A stretch of 41,312 bases of DNA from Acidobacteriota bacterium (lineage in GTDB: Bacteria; Acidobacteriota; Blastocatellia; Pyrinomonadales; Pyrinomonadaceae): positions 1 through 41,312 of the forward strand of contig QHXN01000055.1 of the NCBI GenBank assembly GCA_003222975.1, written 5' to 3'. Under the pieces are notes generated by a model. The model was given only the letters and a program-made list of their open reading frames with translations, was not told the DNA's origin and did not search any database. Every line of letters begins with the position of its first letter. Within the stretch, counting starts at the first letter, position 1. Of the stretch, positions 1 through 7,524 are shown in pieces. The translations under genes were made by a program, and so were the position numbers.

Positions 1-242
1 AAGCGCGTCACTTGGTTGGTGCGGCGCGCGACCTGGCCGTCGAGCATGTCGAAGAGGTTGGCGACGATGAGGACGACGCCGGCCCAGAAGAAGTGGCCGA
101 GTCCGAACATCAAACCGCACAGGACGTTGATCGAGACGCCCGTCACGGTCAGCAGATTCGGGTTAATCCGGCGGCGCGCCAGCCCCCGCACCATCGCGCT
201 GATGATCCGGCTCGCGCCGCGTCCGATGCTCGCCCCGAACAA
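1..242 (-). CDS. CDP-alcohol phosphatidyltransferase, N-terminal part (cut by window start)
   Basis: Reading the minus strand gives about 80 residues that run off the left edge. They contain a first hydrophobic segment (LLTVTGVSINVLCGLMFGL), a second one (FFWAGVVLIVANLF) and then DMLDGQVARR, the start of the family signature D-G-x2-A-R-x8-G-x3-D-x3-D that binds the CDP-alcohol and Mg2+. The enzyme transfers a phosphatidyl group from a CDP-activated lipid to an alcohol in the inner membrane. The rest of the signature lies outside the window, so the substrate (glycerol phosphate, inositol or other) cannot be assigned. No ATG lies near the N-terminus after the upstream in-frame stop. A TTG at 242 is the best start; an ATG at 194 would remove about 16 residues of the cytosolic lead. 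Confidence 0.8.
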   Translation of the reverse strand, partial: MFGASIGRGASRIISAMVRGLARRRINPNLLTVTGVSINVLCGLMFGLGHFFWAGVVLIVANLFDMLDGQVARRTNQVTR

Positions 243-400
243 CTCTACAAAGCCTTTCTCCGCGCGCTCAACCTGCGCGGACGCGCCCCGTCAGAGCGCC
301 CTGGTTTGGACGAGTCATCATAGGAACGCGCCGGAAGGCTTGTCAAGGAAGTGCTCGGACGGAGGAAATCTAACGAAAGGATTAGAGTTTAGCGCCCGCT

Positions 401-627
401 TCATGCGGCTGGCACAGTGACGAGCTTAGGCTCGCGGTCGGCGGCGAAGGCAATGCACGCCTTCAGGTCTTCGCGCGTGAGGTCGGGGAATCATCGAGAA
501 TCTCCTCCTCGGTCATATCCGAAGCCAGGTACTCAAGCACTTCATAAACCGTAATCCGCAAGCCGCGAACACAAGGCTTCCCGCCGCGTTTATTAGGGTC
601 TATGGTGATGTAGTCTTGGTAGTTCAT
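401..627 (-). pseudogene. DUF433 family gene, frameshifted
   Basis: The ATG at 627 opens MNYQDYITIDPNKRGGKPC, then VRGLRITVYEVLEYL and ASDMTEEEILDD, the usual DUF433 fold (a small winged-helix-like domain often paired with a PIN-like toxin). After EEEILDD the frame breaks. Shifting by one base restores FPDLTREDLKACIAFAADRE and PKLVTVPAA followed by TGA at 401-403. The total length of 227 nt is one base short of 76 codons, so a single base is missing near 491. The family is normally about 75 residues, which matches. No toxin partner is visible on either side. It is either a decayed orphan or an assembly error at a short homopolymer. The family call rests on recognising the motif order, not on a search. 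Confidence 0.75.
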
Positions 628-706
628 AAGCTGAGATTACGTCTGCACAATTCATAAGGTCAAGAGCAACAAAGTAACTGAACGCCGGCATTCAATCCGC
701 CGAAGT

Positions 707-1201
707 TTAGTCTTCGCTCGCGGCATTGCTCTTGGCTTCGTCGTGCATCGTCGTCAGTTTCTTGATCTCGAAGTTGCGCGTGCCGGCGGGCGTGGTCACT
801 TTGATTTCGTCGCCCTCCTCGCGGCCCATGAGGCTGCGGCCCACGGGCGAGGTCGTGGAGATGAGTCCGGCGGCGGGGTCGCTCTCTTCGGGGGTGACGA
901 GGCGATAGGTCACTTCCTCCTCGCGCTCCGCGTCGTAGAGGACGAGGGTGGAGCCGTAGGCGGCGCGGTCGTGCGGGATTTTCGAGAGGTCTATGGAGGA
1001 GAGTTCGCCGAGGCGCTGGCGCAACTGCTGCATGCGCGCCTGCACGTACTGCTGGCGCGCGAGCGCAGCGTGGTACTCGGCGTTCTCGCGCAGGTCGCCG
1101 AACTCCTTGGCGCGCTTGATCTCGCGCGGCAGGTGTACGTGCAACTCCTCGTCCAAATCGTTCAGCTCCTGCTGGAGCTTCTGCTTGACGCCTTCGGTCA
1201 C
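707..1201 (-). CDS. greA: Transcription elongation factor GreA
   Basis: A 164-residue protein of standard GreA length. The N-terminal half is the coiled coil that enters the RNA polymerase secondary channel, with the acidic tip region [11 protein letters not shown] (about residues 37-47). The C-terminal half is the FKBP-like domain, with [16 protein letters not shown] typical of the family. It stimulates cleavage of backtracked RNA. The start is a GTG at 1201 preceded by GGAGGA at 6-nt spacing. A longer open frame runs upstream to 1333 but crosses the hairpin at 1258-1342 and encodes peptide unlike any GreA, so I rejected it. The gene lies downstream of pfkA on the same strand, separated by that hairpin. 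Confidence 0.95.
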   Translation of the reverse strand: MTEGVKQKLQQELNDLDEELHVHLPREIKRAKEFGDLRENAEYHAALARQQYVQARMQQLRQRLGELSSIDLSKIPHDRAAYGSTLVLYDAEREEEVTYRLVTPEESDPAAGLISTTSPVGRSLMGREEGDEIKVTTPAGTRNFEIKKLTTMHDEAKSNAASED

Positions 1202-1257
1202 TTGGTCTCCTCCGCTCGCGTGTGTCGGCTGTGAGGGATTATAGCTAAAGCACAGAC

Positions 1258-1342
1258 GATTGCGGAATGCAGATTTCAGATTGCGGATTGATGAGGGCCA
1301 AGCTGCCTTAAATCCGCAATCTGAAATCTGCATTCCGCAATC
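1258..1342. repeat. Heptad hairpin, family A (word ATTGCGG)
   Basis: Two perfect 32-nt complementary arms (1258-1289 and 1311-1342) enclose 21 nt. The 5' arm reads as 7-nt units TTGCGGA, ATGCAGA, TTTCAGA, TTGCGGA. The apical segment contains CCAAGCTGCC. It lies between the stop of pfkA (3 nt away) and the start of greA, two genes on the same strand. A second family A copy is at 15462-15546. Confidence 0.9.
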
Positions 1343-1345
1343 AGC

Positions 1346-2467
1346 TCACTGGTCGCAGCCCTCGCCGTGGTGAAAGCGTTCCTCGTCGGGCGCGCCAAAG
1401 GAGACGCCCACGTCGCGCGCGGTGCGGACGAGTTGGCTTTCGGGCGAGACGGTCTTGAGGTTGGCGGTGGCCTCGGCGAGCGGCACGGTGCGGATGTTGG
1501 CCGCCTGCAAGGAGACCATCACGCCGCGCTCGCCGCCCGCGAGCGAGCGCACCGCCGACGAGCCGAAGTTCGTGGCGAGCATTCGGTCGAAGGCATTGGG
1601 GCTGCCGCCGCGTTGCAGGTGTCCGAGCACGACGCAGCGCGCCTCCTTGCCCGTCCGTTCCATCAACTCCTGCGCGACGTGGTGGCCGATGCCGCCGAGC
1701 CGGGCCGCGCCCCGACTATCGCCCACGTCCTGGTAGTGATGCTGTCCTTCGATCTCCTTCGCGCCCTCGGCGGCGACGATGATGCTGAACTGCGCGTCGC
1801 ACGCGGCGCGGTCGCGAACCTTCTGCGCGACCCGCTCCATCGAGAAGGGGATTTCGGGGATGAGGATCACGTCCGCGCCGCCGGAGACGCCGGAGTGCAG
1901 CGCGATCCAGCCCGTATGCCGGCCCATCACTTCGAGGATCATCACGCGGTCGTGCGACTCGGCGGTCGTGTGCAGGCGGTCGAGCGCCTCGGTCGCGGTG
2001 TCGAGCGCGGTCATGAAGCCGAAGGTCAGCTCGGTCGCTGCCAGGTCGTTGTCAATCGTCTTGGGCACGCCGACGACCGGCATGCCGCGCCGGTCGAACT
2101 CCGCGGCGATGCCGAGCGTGCCCTCGCCGCCGACGACGACGAGCGCGTCAATCCGCAGCCGCGCGAGATTGTCCAGGGCCTCGCGGTAAATCTCCTCCGA
2201 CTTCTCGGCCCGTCCCTCCTCCTGCCGCACGACGAAGCGCCCGCGGTTGCGCGTGCCGAGGATTGTGCCGCCGCGCGGAAGCAGTCCGCGCACGTCCGAC
2301 GGCCTCAGCTCGCGCACCCGCGTCTCCGCGAGCAGCCCCTCGAAGCTGTCCTCGATGCCGACGACGCGCAGGCCGTACTCGTTCACGGCGGTCTTCACCG
2401 CCGCGCGGATCACCGCGTTCAAGCCCGGCGCGTCGCCGCCGCCCGTCACGATCCCGATGGTCTTCAT
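1346..2467 (-). CDS. pfkA: 6-phosphofructokinase (phosphoryl donor uncertain)
   Basis: A 373-residue PfkA-family enzyme converting fructose 6-phosphate to fructose 1,6-bisphosphate in glycolysis. The N-terminus MKTIGIVTGGGDAPGLNA is the nucleotide-binding loop. GGEGT (113-117) and PKTIDND (135-141) are the donor-discriminating and catalytic motifs, MGRHTGW follows, and LGHLQRGGSPNAFDR is the C-terminal sugar-phosphate motif. Classical ATP enzymes have GGDGS and PGTIDND; strict PPi enzymes have GGDD and PKTIDND. This one combines Gly with Lys, as in the group III enzymes of actinomycetes, so ATP or PPi use cannot be decided from sequence. Hairpins flank it on both sides. Confidence 0.93.
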   Translation of the reverse strand: MKTIGIVTGGGDAPGLNAVIRAAVKTAVNEYGLRVVGIEDSFEGLLAETRVRELRPSDVRGLLPRGGTILGTRNRGRFVVRQEEGRAEKSEEIYREALDNLARLRIDALVVVGGEGTLGIAAEFDRRGMPVVGVPKTIDNDLAATELTFGFMTALDTATEALDRLHTTAESHDRVMILEVMGRHTGWIALHSGVSGGADVILIPEIPFSMERVAQKVRDRAACDAQFSIIVAAEGAKEIEGQHHYQDVGDSRGAARLGGIGHHVAQELMERTGKEARCVVLGHLQRGGSPNAFDRMLATNFGSSAVRSLAGGERGVMVSLQAANIRTVPLAEATANLKTVSPESQLVRTARDVGVSFGAPDEERFHHGEGCDQ

Positions 2468-2473
2468 AGGGAA

Positions 2474-2552
2474 GTGATGAATGATGAATGCGGAATGATG
2501 AATTAAAGCAGCTTGCCTTTAATTCATCATTCATCACTCTGCATTCATCATT
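2474..2552. repeat. Heptad hairpin, family B (word ATGAATG)
   Basis: The 5' arm 2474-2504 is built of GTGATGA, ATGATGA, ATGCGGA, ATGATGA; the 3' arm 2521-2552 is the complementary type. Word order differs between the arms (the GCGGA/GCAGA unit is displaced by one heptad), so pairing is by shifted units. The 16-nt apical segment contains GCAGCTTGCC. The 3' arm overlaps the stop codon of the GrdB-like gene, and the 5' arm begins 7 nt beyond the pfkA start. This is one of six paired family B copies in the window. Confidence 0.88.
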
Positions 2553-3282
2553 TGTTTCTCACTCTCGGCGGCTCGTACTGCTCGCCGTATTCCGGGTACT
2601 CGCGCGTGACGACCGCACCGGGGCGCGTGTCCTGTGTGAGAAGTCGCAACGCATCGCGCAGGACTTCGCGGTGGAGTTCGCGCATGCCGGGGCGTCCCAG
2701 GCTGTTGCCGACTTTGAAGCCTTTGGGGTAGAGGGCGCGCGGCGGGCGCATCTGCGCCGAGACTTCGGGGCTGACGGTGATGAGCACCGTCGGGATGCCG
2801 CGCATCTCTATCTCCCTCTGAACCGCGACGACCGTGCGGTGGCACACGTTCGGTCAACCGCCCGTCAGGACGACCACGTCGGCGCGCGAGCCACGGTCAA
2901 TCTCGTTGGCGATTTCGGGCGCGGTGCCCTCGTACATCGCCTTGAGCTGCATCGTGTAGCCCATGTAGCCGATATGTTTTTTGGCGAGGTCGCGGACGAA
3001 GCCCTCCGCTTGCAGATCGCGCAGCACGTCAACGGGAAAGACGACGTTGATGTCTTCGTCCGCGTCGCCGTGGTCGTAATGGTGGTGCGTGACCATTAGC
3101 CGCGACGAGTCCACGTCTTCGGGGATGACGCGGAAAGTCAGGTCGCCCAGTTCGTCCGCGATATTGAAAGGCTCCTGGTCTTTCAGGTGCACGCCGCCCG
3201 CGGTGACGATGGCGACCGTCGCCTTTGATAGCTCGCCGTCGAACGGCGTGAACGGCACGCATTTACGTGAAAGTGTAGTCAT
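2548..3282 (-). CDS. GrdB-like selenoprotein with in-frame UGA (Sec143)
   Basis: Two adjacent open frames join without a shift through a single TGA at 2854-2856, giving 244 residues. The first 142 residues end in DVVVLTGG. Reading the TGA as selenocysteine gives GG-U-PNVCHR, then an unbroken second part of 101 residues (TVVAVQREIEMRGIPTVLIT, later PPRALYPKGF). U-P-x-V-C resembles the redox motif of the glycine/sarcosine/betaine reductase selenoprotein B family. True GrdB is much longer, and nothing else of a glycine reductase is nearby, so a role in amino acid fermentation is not implied; a redox function is the safe reading. Just after the UGA, GTGC-CACC-GCAC can form a small stem, with GAAC/GTTC as a possible outer stem, a candidate bacterial SECIS. 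The start at 3282 lacks a clear Shine-Dalgarno. The stop lies in a heptad hairpin. Confidence 0.82.
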
Positions 3283-3296
3283 GGGATTCGGGTAGG

Positions 3297-3428
3297 TTAA
3301 CCCGTAATTCTAAGCCACCTGAGGGCCAGCACGATAAAAAGAGCTAACAGGCCGACGACCGCCGGGCCGTACTGGAAGGCCACGTTCCATTTAGCCTCTG
3401 CCTTGAACCAGGACTTTTCCTTCTTCAT
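3297..3428 (-). CDS. Small single-helix membrane protein, 43 residues
   Basis: A short frame lying between the two selenoprotein genes on the same strand: MKKEKSWFKAEAKWNVAF, then a hydrophobic stretch from about residue 23 to 39 (VVGLLALFIVLALRWL) and a short basic end. Charged and amphipathic N-terminus plus one transmembrane helix suggests a membrane-anchored accessory peptide. It ends 14 nt before the GrdB-like start, so the two are probably cotranscribed. I do not recognise a family. Support is the location, the clean membrane profile and the tight spacing; no strong ribosome binding site is visible. Confidence 0.6.
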   Translation of the reverse strand: MKKEKSWFKAEAKWNVAFQYGPAVVGLLALFIVLALRWLRITG

Positions 3429-3455
3429 ACAATCATTATATTGCTAAAGCTTCAC

Positions 3456-3499
3456 GGGCTGAAAGTCCGAAGGTATTTCGCGCTTCGGACTTTCAGCCC
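3456..3499. repeat. Perfect 17-bp inverted repeat, short heptad-like hairpin
   Basis: Arms 3456-3472 and 3483-3499 are exact reverse complements (GGGCTGAAAGTCCGAAG) around 10 nt. The arm holds two heptads CTGAAAG and TCCGAAG, so it may be a short member of the heptad-hairpin group. It lies 33 nt downstream of the peroxiredoxin stop and could attenuate transcription into the small membrane protein gene. Confidence 0.75.
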
Positions 3500-3532
3500 G
3501 CCGGTGCGGCTTGGATACTGGCAGCGCCGCCG

Positions 3533-3994
3533 CTAGAGCTTGCGGAGCACCTCGAACAAATCCTCGTTGTCGGGCTGGTCGCCGATGTCGTGGATGTCTT
3601 TGTAGGCTACATGGCCGTCCTTGTCCACAACGAAGAGCGCGCGTTCCGAATAGCCTTCGGGCCGGTACGCGCCGTAGAGGCGTGCGACCTCGCCCTTCGG
3701 CTCGAAGTCGCTCAAAAGATCGTAGGTGAGACCGCCGAGCGACTTGGCCCAGGCGGTGTTCGATGGGACGCTGTCAACGGATATGCCCAAGACCTGGGCA
3801 TCATACTGCCCGAAGCGTTCGAGGTCGGCTTCGTAGGCAGGCATCTGCGCCGTTCAGACGGGAGTCCACGCCAGCGGGTAGAAAGCTATCACGACGTTCT
3901 TCTGGCCGCGGAAGTCCGAGAGCTTCACCTTCTTGCCCTTCTCAAGGTGGCTCGGCAACTCGAAGTCCGGGGCCACGTCTCCGACTTCTGGCAT
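3533..3994 (-). CDS. Peroxiredoxin with selenocysteine at the peroxidatic position (Sec47)
   Basis: Starting at the ATG at 3994, preceded by AAGGAGGT with 8-nt spacing, the frame reads [20 protein letters not shown], then [21 protein letters not shown], and continues to a stop at 3533 for 153 residues. The TGA at 3854-3856 sits exactly where the peroxidatic Cys of the PxxxTxxC motif is found in the AhpC-TSA/AhpE-like family. Downstream, [11 protein letters not shown] carries the conserved Arg. No Cys is present anywhere else, so it would be a 1-Sec enzyme that needs an external reductant. Standard annotation would call only the fragment beginning at Met51. Sec-containing peroxiredoxins are known in some bacteria. 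The neighbouring GrdB-like gene with its own UGA strengthens the reading. Role: reduction of peroxides in the cytosol. Confidence 0.88.
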
Positions 3995-4120
3995 CAGAGA
4001 GTTACCTCCTTCAAGATTGAATTGTTGCGGGGAACTTACGCCTCTAGGCTACAACCATGAGGGGACGATTTCAAGGTTCGGCGCGCGCAACATCAAACTT
4101 GAGTGTACGGCGAGCGGAAG

Positions 4121-4241
4121 TTAACCACCGCAGGCGCAGAGGACACGGAGATGGCACAGAGGGTTTAAGAATTTGAAATTTCAAATTTGAATTTAAAATT
4201 CTCTGTGCCCCCTCTGCGTACTCTGTGCCTGCGGTGGTTAG
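4121..4241. repeat. Long imperfect inverted repeat, CACAGAG-type (family I), with AT-rich heptad core
   Basis: Arms 4121-4166 and 4196-4240 are complementary with a few mismatches. Their words are variants of GGCACAGAG (period about 9, less regular than the other families) after an opening TTAACCACCGCAGG. The centre (about 4170-4200) is itself 7-nt periodic: AATTTGA, AATTTCA, AATTTGA. It lies in the 356-nt gap between the divergent peroxiredoxin (minus) and RlmI-like (plus) genes. Apart from it I see no gene in this gap. Confidence 0.85.
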
Positions 4242-4350
4242 CTTTCCCTGTCCGCGTGCTCAAGGATGAGAACAACGAGAAGCCGTCAGTCGGCCAGTCT
4301 CATTGAACACGCCTCCGCTCTCATGCTTCAATGAAGCCTGAACGGACTTT

Positions 4351-5520
4351 ATGAGTCGGGCTCAAGTCACAATCACGCGGCGCGGAGCCGAGCGCGTGCG
4401 CGGCGGCCACCTGTGGGTCTATCGCAGCGACGTGCGCGGCGCGGAGGGCGCGGAGGGCGGCTCGGTCGTCGCCGTGCGCGACGAGCGCGGACGCTTCGTC
4501 GCCCGCGCGCTCTACAGCGACCGCTCCGAGATCGCGCTGCGCGTGCTGACGACGAGGGACGAAGAGGTCGGACGCGAGTGGTGGCACGCTCGTCTGCGCG
4601 CGTCCGCCGGAAGGCGCGCAGGACTTGAACGCGAGGCGGACGCCTTCCGCCTCGTCTATTCGGAAGGCGACCTTCTGCCGTCGCTCATTGTTGACCGCTA
4701 CGCCGATGTGCTCGTCTTGCAGACGCTCTCGCAGGGGACTGAAGAGTTAAAGGGGATGTTGGTCGAGCTTCTGGTCGAAGAGTTCGCGCCGCGCGCCGTC
4801 GTCGAGCGCAACGACGTGCGCGTGCGCGCGCTCGAAGGTCTGCCCTCGTCGGCGGGCGTCCTCTACGGCGACGCGCCCGCGGAGCTGGAGGTCGTGCAGC
4901 ACGGCGTGCGCCTGCGCGTCGCGCCGCTCGGCGGTCAGAAGACCGGCGCGTTTTTAGACCAGCGCGAGAACCATCTCGCCGCGCGGCGCTACGCCAGGGG
5001 CCGCGCTCTCGACTGCTTCACTTTCAACGGCGGCTTTGCCCTCTCGCTCGCCGGCGCGTGCGAGAGCGTCCTGGCGCTCGACATCTCAGCCGAGGCCGTG
5101 GCCGCCGCGCGCCGCAACGCCGAGCTGAACGGCGCGTCGAACGTCGAGTTCCGGGAGGTGAACGTCTTCGACGCGCTGCACGAACTCGAAGCCGCGGGCG
5201 AGCGCTTTCAGACAATCATCCTCGACCCGCCGGCCTTCGCCAAGAACCGCGCGAGCGTCGCGGCGGCGGCGCGCGGCTACAAGGAGATCAACCTGCGCGC
5301 CTTGAAGATGCTCGAACCGGGCGGAGTGCTCGTCACCTGCACCTGCTCCTACCACATGACTGAGCCGCTCTTCCTCGAACTCATCTCCGAGGCCGCGTCG
5401 GACGCGCGCCGCCGCGTGCAGATAGTCGAGCGCCGCACGCAGGCGCGCGACCACCCCGTCCTCGTCGGCGTCCCCGAAACCCTCTATCTCAAGTGCGTTA
5501 TCGCGCGCGTCGTCGAGTGA
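4351..5520 (+). CDS. rlmI: Class I SAM-dependent rRNA methyltransferase, RlmI-like
   Basis: A 389-residue protein with a PUA-like N-terminal domain (about 1-75; RGAERVRGGHLWVYRSDV), a linker with ERNDVRVRALEGL, and a Rossmann methyltransferase domain. GGQKTGAFLDQRENH (about 200-214) is the family hallmark. ALDCFTFNGGFALSLAGA is the SAM-binding motif I. DPPAFAKNRASV is the catalytic NPPY-equivalent loop, and a late CTCSYH motif is typical of the RlmI/YccW group that makes 5-methylcytosine in 23S rRNA. The exact target base is inferred from the family. The start ATG follows no obvious Shine-Dalgarno. The gene is convergent with glmS, 43 nt away. Confidence 0.88.
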   Translation: MSRAQVTITRRGAERVRGGHLWVYRSDVRGAEGAEGGSVVAVRDERGRFVARALYSDRSEIALRVLTTRDEEVGREWWHARLRASAGRRAGLEREADAFRLVYSEGDLLPSLIVDRYADVLVLQTLSQGTEELKGMLVELLVEEFAPRAVVERNDVRVRALEGLPSSAGVLYGDAPAELEVVQHGVRLRVAPLGGQKTGAFLDQRENHLAARRYARGRALDCFTFNGGFALSLAGACESVLALDISAEAVAAARRNAELNGASNVEFREVNVFDALHELEAAGERFQTIILDPPAFAKNRASVAAAARGYKEINLRALKMLEPGGVLVTCTCSYHMTEPLFLELISEAASDARRRVQIVERRTQARDHPVLVGVPETLYLKCVIARVVE

Positions 5521-5563
5521 GAACCCGACGACGCGCGCGACGAAGAAGCGAGCTGCCGCCGGG

Positions 5564-7423
5564 TTACTCGACCGTCACGGACTTGGCGAGGTTGCGCGGT
5601 TGGTCAACGTCGCAGCCGCGCCTGACCGCGATGTGGTAGGAGAGCAGTTGCAGCGGGATGACGGCCAGGATCGGCGAGAGCAGGTCGGACGACTCCGGGA
5701 TCGAGATGACGTGGTCGGAGACCTTCGCCGACATCTCGTCGCCCTCGGTCAGGACGGAGATGACTTGCCCCTCGCGCGCCTTGACCTCGACGATGTTCGA
5801 GTGCGTCTTCTCGTAGCGAAGCTCCGAAGCCTGGTTGCCCTCCTCGCGCGGGTTGACGACGACCACGGGCAGCCGCTCGTCAATCAGGGCGTTCGGCCCG
5901 TGCTTCATCTCGCCCGCCGGGTAGCCCTCGGCGTGGATGTAGGAAATCTCCTTGAGCTTCAGAGCGCCTTCGAGCGCGACGGGGAAGTTGATGCCGCGGC
6001 CCAGGTAGAGGAAGTCGGTCGCGCGGTGGAACTCGCGCGCCAGCTCTTCCAGCTCGTCCGACTCCGACAGCAGGCGCTCGATCTTGACGGGCAGGCCGGC
6101 CAACTGCTGCGCGTGGTGTTTGGCCTCGTCGCCGCTGAGCGTGCCGCGCAACTGCCCGAGGTACATCGCGAACAGGTAGAGCGCGATCATCTGGGCCGTG
6201 AACGCCTTCGTCGAGGCCACGCCGATCTCCGGCCCTGCGTGCGTCAGGATCGTGCCGTCCGATTCGCGCGTGACCATCGAGCCTTGCACGTTGCAGATGG
6301 CGAGCACCTTCGAGCCGCGCTCCTTCGCCTCGCGCAGGGCCGCGATGGTGTCTGCCGTCTCGCCCGACTGCGAGATGACCACGAGCAGCGTCCGCTCCGA
6401 CATCACGGGGTCGCGGTAGCGGAACTCCGAGGCGTAGTCCACCTCGACGGGCACGCGCGCCAACTGCTCGATCATGTACTTGCCGGCAAGTCCCGCGTGC
6501 CACGACGTGCCGCACGCGGCGATTGCGACGCGGTCGAAAGATTTGAACTCTTCGGGCGTGATGTTCATCTCGTCGAGATAGACGCGGCCCGTGTCGAGCG
6601 AGACGCGCCCCTGCACGGTGTCGCGCACGGCGCGGGGCTGCTCGTAAATCTCCTTGAGCATGAAGTGTTTGAACCCGCCCTTCTCGGCCATGATCGGGTC
6701 CCAGGTGATGCGCTGCGTGTGCGGCTCGACCGAGTCGCCCTCGAAGTTCGTGACGCGCACAGAGTCTTTGGTGAGCACGGCGATCTCGCCGTCGCCGAGG
6801 AAGAACACGTCGCGCGTGTGCTGCAAGATAGGCGGCACGTCAGAGGCGACGAAGAACTCGCCGTCGCCGAGGCCCACGACGACGGGCGGCCCCTGCCTGA
6901 CGGCGATGATCGTGTCCGGCTCGTCCGTCGAGATGATCGAGAGGGCGAAGATGCCGCGCAGGTCGCGCACGGTCATCTGCACCGCGCGCTCGAACGAGTC
7001 GTCGCGCTTCAAGTACTCCTCGATGAGGTGGGCGATGACCTCGGTGTCGGTCTCCGTGACGAAGTGGTGGTCGGTGCGGCGCAGACGGTCTTTGAGTTGC
7101 AGGTAGTTCTCGATGATGCCGTTGTGGACGACGACGACACGGCCCGTGCAGTCGCGGTGCGGGTGCGCGTTCTCCTCGGTCGGACGCCCGTGCGTGGCCC
7201 AGCGCGTGTGGCCGATGCCGTAGGTTCCGTCGAGGGGTTTGAGCCGAATGGCCTCTTCGAGGTTGCGCAGTTTCCCTTCGGCGCGGCGGATGTCGAGGTG
7301 GTGGGCCTCGTCAACGACCGCGATGCCCGCGGAGTCGTAGCCGCGATATTCGAGCTTCCTCAGCCCGTCGAGGATGACGGGCACGACCTGCTTGTTTCCG
7401 ACGTAACCGACGATGCCACACAT
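5564..7423 (-). CDS. glmS: Glutamine-fructose-6-phosphate aminotransferase (isomerizing)
   Basis: 619 residues, the usual GlmS length. The N-terminus [18 protein letters not shown] puts the nucleophile Cys at position 2 of the glutaminase domain; [11 protein letters not shown] and [10 protein letters not shown] follow. Two SIS sugar-isomerase domains occupy the second half ([32 protein letters not shown]), and the C-terminus [13 protein letters not shown] is diagnostic. It makes glucosamine 6-phosphate for peptidoglycan and LPS precursors. The ATG at 7423 follows GAAAGGAAA. It lies downstream of glmU with a heptad hairpin between them, so the two steps of the UDP-GlcNAc route are probably one transcription unit. 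Confidence 0.97.
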   Translation of the reverse strand: MCGIVGYVGNKQVVPVILDGLRKLEYRGYDSAGIAVVDEAHHLDIRRAEGKLRNLEEAIRLKPLDGTYGIGHTRWATHGRPTEENAHPHRDCTGRVVVVHNGIIENYLQLKDRLRRTDHHFVTETDTEVIAHLIEEYLKRDDSFERAVQMTVRDLRGIFALSIISTDEPDTIIAVRQGPPVVVGLGDGEFFVASDVPPILQHTRDVFFLGDGEIAVLTKDSVRVTNFEGDSVEPHTQRITWDPIMAEKGGFKHFMLKEIYEQPRAVRDTVQGRVSLDTGRVYLDEMNITPEEFKSFDRVAIAACGTSWHAGLAGKYMIEQLARVPVEVDYASEFRYRDPVMSERTLLVVISQSGETADTIAALREAKERGSKVLAICNVQGSMVTRESDGTILTHAGPEIGVASTKAFTAQMIALYLFAMYLGQLRGTLSGDEAKHHAQQLAGLPVKIERLLSESDELEELAREFHRATDFLYLGRGINFPVALEGALKLKEISYIHAEGYPAGEMKHGPNALIDERLPVVVVNPREEGNQASELRYEKTHSNIVEVKAREGQVISVLTEGDEMSAKVSDHVISIPESSDLLSPILAVIPLQLLSYHIAVRRGCDVDQPRNLAKSVTVE

Positions 7424-7442
7424 AAATGCTTTCCTTTCAAAA

Positions 7443-7524
7443 GCCGTGAACCGTGAACCGTAAACCGTGACGAGAGAAATGCTGTCTTCCGTCTGGTCAC
7501 GGTTTACGGTTCACGGTTCACGGC
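7443..7524. repeat. Heptad hairpin, family C (word CCGTGAA)
   Basis: Perfect 29-nt arms 7443-7471 and 7496-7524 around 24 nt. The 5' arm reads CCGTGAA, CCGTGAA, CCGTAAA, CCGTGAC. The 3' arm overlaps the end of glmU: it encodes the last five residues VNREP, and the TAA of the CCGTAAA unit is the glmU stop codon. The other side ends 19 nt before the glmS start. Other C copies are at 12610 and 23316. Confidence 0.92.

Noticed and set aside
12..420. Plus-strand open frames at the left edge
   Set aside because: They are antisense to the CDP-alcohol phosphatidyltransferase signature and the DUF433 remnant and have no protein-like features.
1367..2506. Long plus-strand frame opposite pfkA (and similar frames opposite glmS, glmU, ftsI, murF)
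   Set aside because: High-GC mirror frames rich in Arg, Ala, His and Asp; the opposite strand carries complete recognisable enzymes.
2534..2857. Separate short genes on either side of the TGA at 2854
   Set aside because: The two frames are in phase and join into one protein at a redox motif, and the second lacks its own start signal.
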